In this document: piece after piece, positions 13,972 through 16,312 of the stretch | Numbering within the stretch: the first letter of the stretch is position 1 | Layout: every line of letters begins with the position of its first letter | Made by a program: the position numbers and the translations under genes | Assembly: GCA_964559295.1 (NCBI GenBank) | Contig: CAZLGO010000038.1 | Span: 1-16,312, forward strand | Direction of reading: 5' to 3' | DNA length: 16,312 nucleotides | Source: CAZLGO01 sp964559295 | GTDB lineage: Archaea > Methanobacteriota > Methanobacteria > Methanobacteriales > Methanobacteriaceae | Notes under the pieces: model-generated | The model's input: only the letters and a program-made list of their open reading frames with translations | Database searches by the model: none | What the model was told of the DNA's origin: nothing

Positions 13972-13992
13972 TGAACTTTTAAGAAAAGTTCA
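13972..13992 (+). repeat. Perfect hairpin between the membrane gene and the DUF1922 gene
   Basis: TGAACTTTT (13972-13980), loop AAG, AAAAGTTCA (13984-13992): a 9-bp perfect stem with a 3-nt loop. It begins 4 nt after the upstream stop codon and ends just before the AAAAGGTGAT ribosome binding site of the next gene. It could stabilise the upstream 3' end, act as a processing site, or modulate access to the ribosome binding site. The stem is AT-rich and only moderately stable. Confidence 0.6.
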
Positions 13993-14007
13993 CAAAAGGT
14001 GATTTTA

Positions 14008-14220
14008 ATGTACATCATATTCAGATGTGATTGTGGACGTGCGATGTATGCAAAAGAAACCACTTCCCAAAAGAAGTGTCCTTGTGGAAAAACTCTAAGT
14101 TTAAAAACCAGAAGGATCATCAAAAAAACAGATGACGTCAGAATAGCCTCCCAGATGGTAAGAAAACTACAAGAAGAAAAATATGGAGATGCGTATTTCA
14201 TACCAGCAGATAAAATTTGA
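14008..14220 (+). CDS. DUF1922 zinc-ribbon protein (MTH1184-like)
   Basis: A 70-residue protein, MYIIFRCDCGRAMYAKE..., that matches the DUF1922 family represented by the structurally solved MTH1184. Two CXC pairs, C7/C9 (RCDCGR) and C24/C26 (KCPCGK), form a likely four-cysteine zinc site. The C-terminal half, VRIASQMVRKLQEEKYGDAYF, is a conserved helix. Function is unknown; the zinc ribbon suggests nucleic acid or protein binding. The ATG at 14008 is set by AGGTGA six bases upstream, in preference to the GTG at 13999 inside that site. Its stop is 5 nt before the next gene's ATG, an arrangement that suggests a functional link with the translational-type GTPase. Confidence 0.9.
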   Translation: MYIIFRCDCGRAMYAKETTSQKKCPCGKTLSLKTRRIIKKTDDVRIASQMVRKLQEEKYGDAYFIPADKI

Positions 14221-14225
14221 TCTGT

Positions 14226-15815
14226 ATGACACAAAAGATCTATAATATCACAAAAAAAGGTGAAAGGGGAAATATAGAATTCAAACAAAATCTCAAAAGA
14301 AGTTATCATCTTAACAAAGAGAGAAAACAGCGCCTCATATCCCAACTAAAATATAGAATGGAGATGGGTGAAGGAGAAGCTACTTATTTTGTTGGTGTTG
14401 ATGATGATGGTGAGCTTGTAGGGCTTCCTCAAAATGAATTTGAAGAATCTATATCGGTTTTAAAAAACATCGCAAATGAGGTGGGTGCTGAAGTCCTAAA
14501 AATCGAAAAACATAAGGCAGGCAAAGGATACATAGCTCGAGTTCAAATTGGCAAGGTGCAGAATATGAAAAAGGAACATGTGCTTGTGGGTGTCGCAGGA
14601 CATGTGGATCATGGGAAAAGCACTCTTCTTGGAACCTTAACTACAGGTACCCTTGATGATGGCTCTGGTAAGACAAGGATATTCTTGGATGTGCAAAAAC
14701 ATGAAATTGAGAGGGGATTATCAGCCGATCTTTCTTTTGCTGTCTATGGATTTTTGAGGGGAAAACCAATGCGAATTAAAAATCCCCTAAACAAAAAGGA
14801 AAAGGCGAAACTCGTTGAAGAATGCGATAAAGTGATTTCATTTGTGGATACTGTGGGTCATGAACCATGGCTTAGAACAACCATTAGAGGAATAGTAGGG
14901 CAGAAGCTAAACTATGGTCTTGTTACGATTGCAGCCAATCAAGGTCCTACTCACATCACGAAGGAGCATCTTGGGATCATACTTGCAATGGATCTTCCTG
15001 TTGTGGTGGTTATCACAAAAACAGACATTGTAAGTGACAAGAGAATAGAGGATGTCCAAAAAAAAATATTTGAACTTTTAAAACTTGTTGGAAGGATTCC
15101 TTTTATGATAAGATCAAAAAAAGATGCAAAATTTGTGGCAAAAAACATGAATCGGCATATAGTTCCTGTAATGAAGGTCTCTTCTGTAACTGGTGAAGGT
15201 TTAGAGTTATTAGATGAGCTATTTTTGAATCTGAAAAGCCCTTCTGAAGATGAAGATCAAAAAATGCCATTTATGATGTATATCGATAAAATATATTCAG
15301 TTGTTGGTGTTGGAACAGTTGTAAGTGGAACAATAAGACAAGGAAAAGTAGAAAAGGGAGATAAACTACTTTTAGGACCCACAGACAATGGAAAATTTAT
15401 GGAAGTTAGAGTAAAGTCCATTGAGATGCATCATTACAAAATAGGATGTGCTGAGGCTGGGAATGTCGTTGGAATTTCCATAAAGGGCGTGAATATCGAT
15501 GATATAAAAAGAGGGATGATACTTTGTGATCTAAACTACGATGCACAATCTGTCAGGGAATTTGTGGCTGATGTGGCAATACTTGTACATCCAACGACCA
15601 TAAAGAAGGGTTATGAATCTGTAACGCATATAGAAACCATTTCAGAAACTACAATTTTTGAACCTCTTGATAAAGAATATATGTCAGCAGGAGATACTGG
15701 TACCATCAAAATGAGATTCAAATACAGCCCTTATTGTATCAGAGAAGGACAAAAACTCGTATTTAGAGAAGGAAGGAGTAAAGGCATAGGCTCTGTAACC
15801 AAGATTCTCAAATAA
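14226..15815 (+). CDS. GTPBP1-like elongation-factor-type GTPase
   Basis: A 529-residue GTPase of the EF-Tu/EF-1alpha-like class, nearest to the archaeal/eukaryotic GTPBP1-GTPBP2 group. An N-terminal domain (about 1-115) precedes the G domain. Motifs are G1 GHVDHGKST (125-133), G3 DTVGH (208-212), G4 TKTD (264-267) and G5 SSVTG (319-323). Beta-barrel domains II and III follow (about 350-529), with VGVGTVVSGTIRQGKV typical of domain II. Eukaryotic members act in ribosome rescue and mRNA turnover; the archaeal role is unknown. ATG 14226 is chosen over the overlapping TTG at 14217; neither has a good ribosome binding site, so translation may be coupled to the DUF1922 gene 5 nt upstream. Confidence 0.9.
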   Translation: MTQKIYNITKKGERGNIEFKQNLKRSYHLNKERKQRLISQLKYRMEMGEGEATYFVGVDDDGELVGLPQNEFEESISVLKNIANEVGAEVLKIEKHKAGKGYIARVQIGKVQNMKKEHVLVGVAGHVDHGKSTLLGTLTTGTLDDGSGKTRIFLDVQKHEIERGLSADLSFAVYGFLRGKPMRIKNPLNKKEKAKLVEECDKVISFVDTVGHEPWLRTTIRGIVGQKLNYGLVTIAANQGPTHITKEHLGIILAMDLPVVVVITKTDIVSDKRIEDVQKKIFELLKLVGRIPFMIRSKKDAKFVAKNMNRHIVPVMKVSSVTGEGLELLDELFLNLKSPSEDEDQKMPFMMYIDKIYSVVGVGTVVSGTIRQGKVEKGDKLLLGPTDNGKFMEVRVKSIEMHHYKIGCAEAGNVVGISIKGVNIDDIKRGMILCDLNYDAQSVREFVADVAILVHPTTIKKGYESVTHIETISETTIFEPLDKEYMSAGDTGTIKMRFKYSPYCIREGQKLVFREGRSKGIGSVTKILK

Positions 15816-15932
15816 GGTAGGACATAATAAACACCAAAGTCATGGTAATAAATTTTAATTCCTGATAAATAGAATTTCGATGGAATAGGTGAAAATACAT
15901 GGTCACTTCTATCTTGAGTTGAAATCTTCAGA

Positions 15933-15940
15933 TTTATAAA
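15933..15940 (+). promoter_or_regulatory. Candidate TATA box of the trkH-like gene
   Basis: TTTATAAA lies in the 190-bp non-coding stretch after the GTPase. Standard spacing predicts a transcription start near 15965, shortly before the AAGGTGGTG ribosome binding site at 15975-15983. The preceding CTTCAGA is a mediocre BRE. Confidence 0.5.
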
Positions 15941-15974
15941 CCATTAAATTTAATAACCTTCAGAGTTTATGATT

Positions 15975-16009
15975 AAGGTGGTGTATAAATCGTGGTCTTG
16001 ATTATGTGA
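15975..16009 (+). promoter_or_regulatory. Strong ribosome binding site with a five-codon mini-frame overlapping the trkH start
   Basis: AAGGTGGTG at 15975-15983, then GTG at 15992 opens GTG GTC TTG ATT ATG TGA. Its stop overlaps the trkH GTG (16006-16008). If the sequence is correct, ribosomes would terminate and restart on trkH. A single inserted or deleted base would instead join the two frames into one normal N-terminus. Confidence 0.5.
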
Positions 16010-16312
16010 TAACTATCTATAGATTAAACAAGGACGATATAAGTACAATTCTCCATTATACAGGACAAATATGCTTACTTTTAGGAATTGCAATGTTGAT
16101 TCCTATTTTGATCTCTCTGATCTATGATGAGAGGGAAATGATATTACCCTTCGTTTATTCTGGTCTTTTTAGCATTTTAATCGGTCTTTTACTTTCCAAA
16201 ATCTTCAAAAAAAAGTCTAGATTTTCATTAAGAAATGCGATGGTTTTTTCTACAATTATCTGGCTTGTTTCAAGTGCTTTGGGCGCACTTCCATTTTATC
16301 TTTCACGCGAAC
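16006..16312 (+). CDS. trkH: TrkH/KtrB-type potassium uptake protein (partial, 5' end only)
   Basis: The first 102 residues of a Trk/Ktr potassium transporter run off the right edge. Visible features are HYTGQICLLLGIAMLIPILI (first membrane helix), a second helix VYSGLFSILIGLLLS, and the hallmark LRNAMVFSTIIWLVSSALGALPFYLS at the start of the first membrane-pore-membrane unit. The only start codon available in this frame is GTG 16006. It lacks a ribosome binding site; the strong AAGGTGGTG (15975-15983) is spaced for a GTG at 15992 in another frame, which stops after five codons at a TGA overlapping the 16006 GTG. This points either to a translationally coupled leader peptide or to a one-base frame error near the start. 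Confidence 0.85.
   Translation, partial: MITIYRLNKDDISTILHYTGQICLLLGIAMLIPILISLIYDEREMILPFVYSGLFSILIGLLLSKIFKKKSRFSLRNAMVFSTIIWLVSSALGALPFYLSRE

Noticed and set aside
13788..14345. 185-codon minus-strand open frame across three plus-strand genes
   Set aside because: It crosses the membrane gene, the DUF1922 gene and the GTPase start, all of which have better support.

Overview
The window comes from an AT-rich methanogenic archaeon, most likely a euryarchaeal one. The proof is a complete-order methyl-coenzyme M reductase operon (mcrBDCGA, minus strand), with mcrA cut by the left edge. Residue numbering in McrA (H257, R271, Q400, G445, D450, C452), McrB (F361, F362, Y367) and McrG (R120) falls exactly on the Methanothermobacter numbering as I know it. 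This fits a class I-type methanogen (Methanobacteriales/Methanococcales or a neighbour such as Methanofastidiosales), but I cannot name the genus. The presence of mcrC marks isoenzyme I rather than the mrt (isoenzyme II) operon. Strong GGAGGTGA ribosome binding sites and BRE/TATA promoters are archaeal.

Layout. 1-4686 (minus): mcrA (partial), mcrG, mcrC, mcrD and mcrB, tightly packed. 4687-4934: a divergent regulatory region with nested inverted repeats around the presumed mcr TATA box. 4935-6182 (plus): mmp10, the radical SAM enzyme that methylates the active-site arginine of McrA. 6186-9591 (minus): a likely operon read from right to left, made of a class I SAM methyltransferase, an unnamed 177-residue protein, the McrC paralogue Mmp7, and a membrane-anchored metallophosphoesterase. 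9708-11167 (minus): an accessory stretch with an unrecognised membrane protein, a pyrimidine-dimer glycosylase (endonuclease V) homologue, and a small membrane protein that looks frameshifted. 11462-15815 (plus): a TRAM-domain RNA-binding protein, comB (coenzyme M biosynthesis), a TraB/Tiki-family membrane protein, a small membrane protein, a DUF1922 zinc-ribbon protein and a GTPBP1-like GTPase. 16006-16312 (plus): the start of a TrkH/KtrB-type potassium transporter, cut by the right edge.

The genes share a theme. The window carries the catalyst (MCR), one of its post-translational modification enzymes (Mmp10), one assembly/activation factor (McrC) and a paralogue of it (Mmp7), McrD, and an enzyme for making the MCR substrate cofactor coenzyme M (ComB). 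The best candidates for undescribed biology are two. One is the 177-residue protein that is translationally coupled to mmp7. The other is the nested palindromic element in the mcr/mmp10 divergent promoter. I saw no tRNA, rRNA, CRISPR array or insertion sequence.
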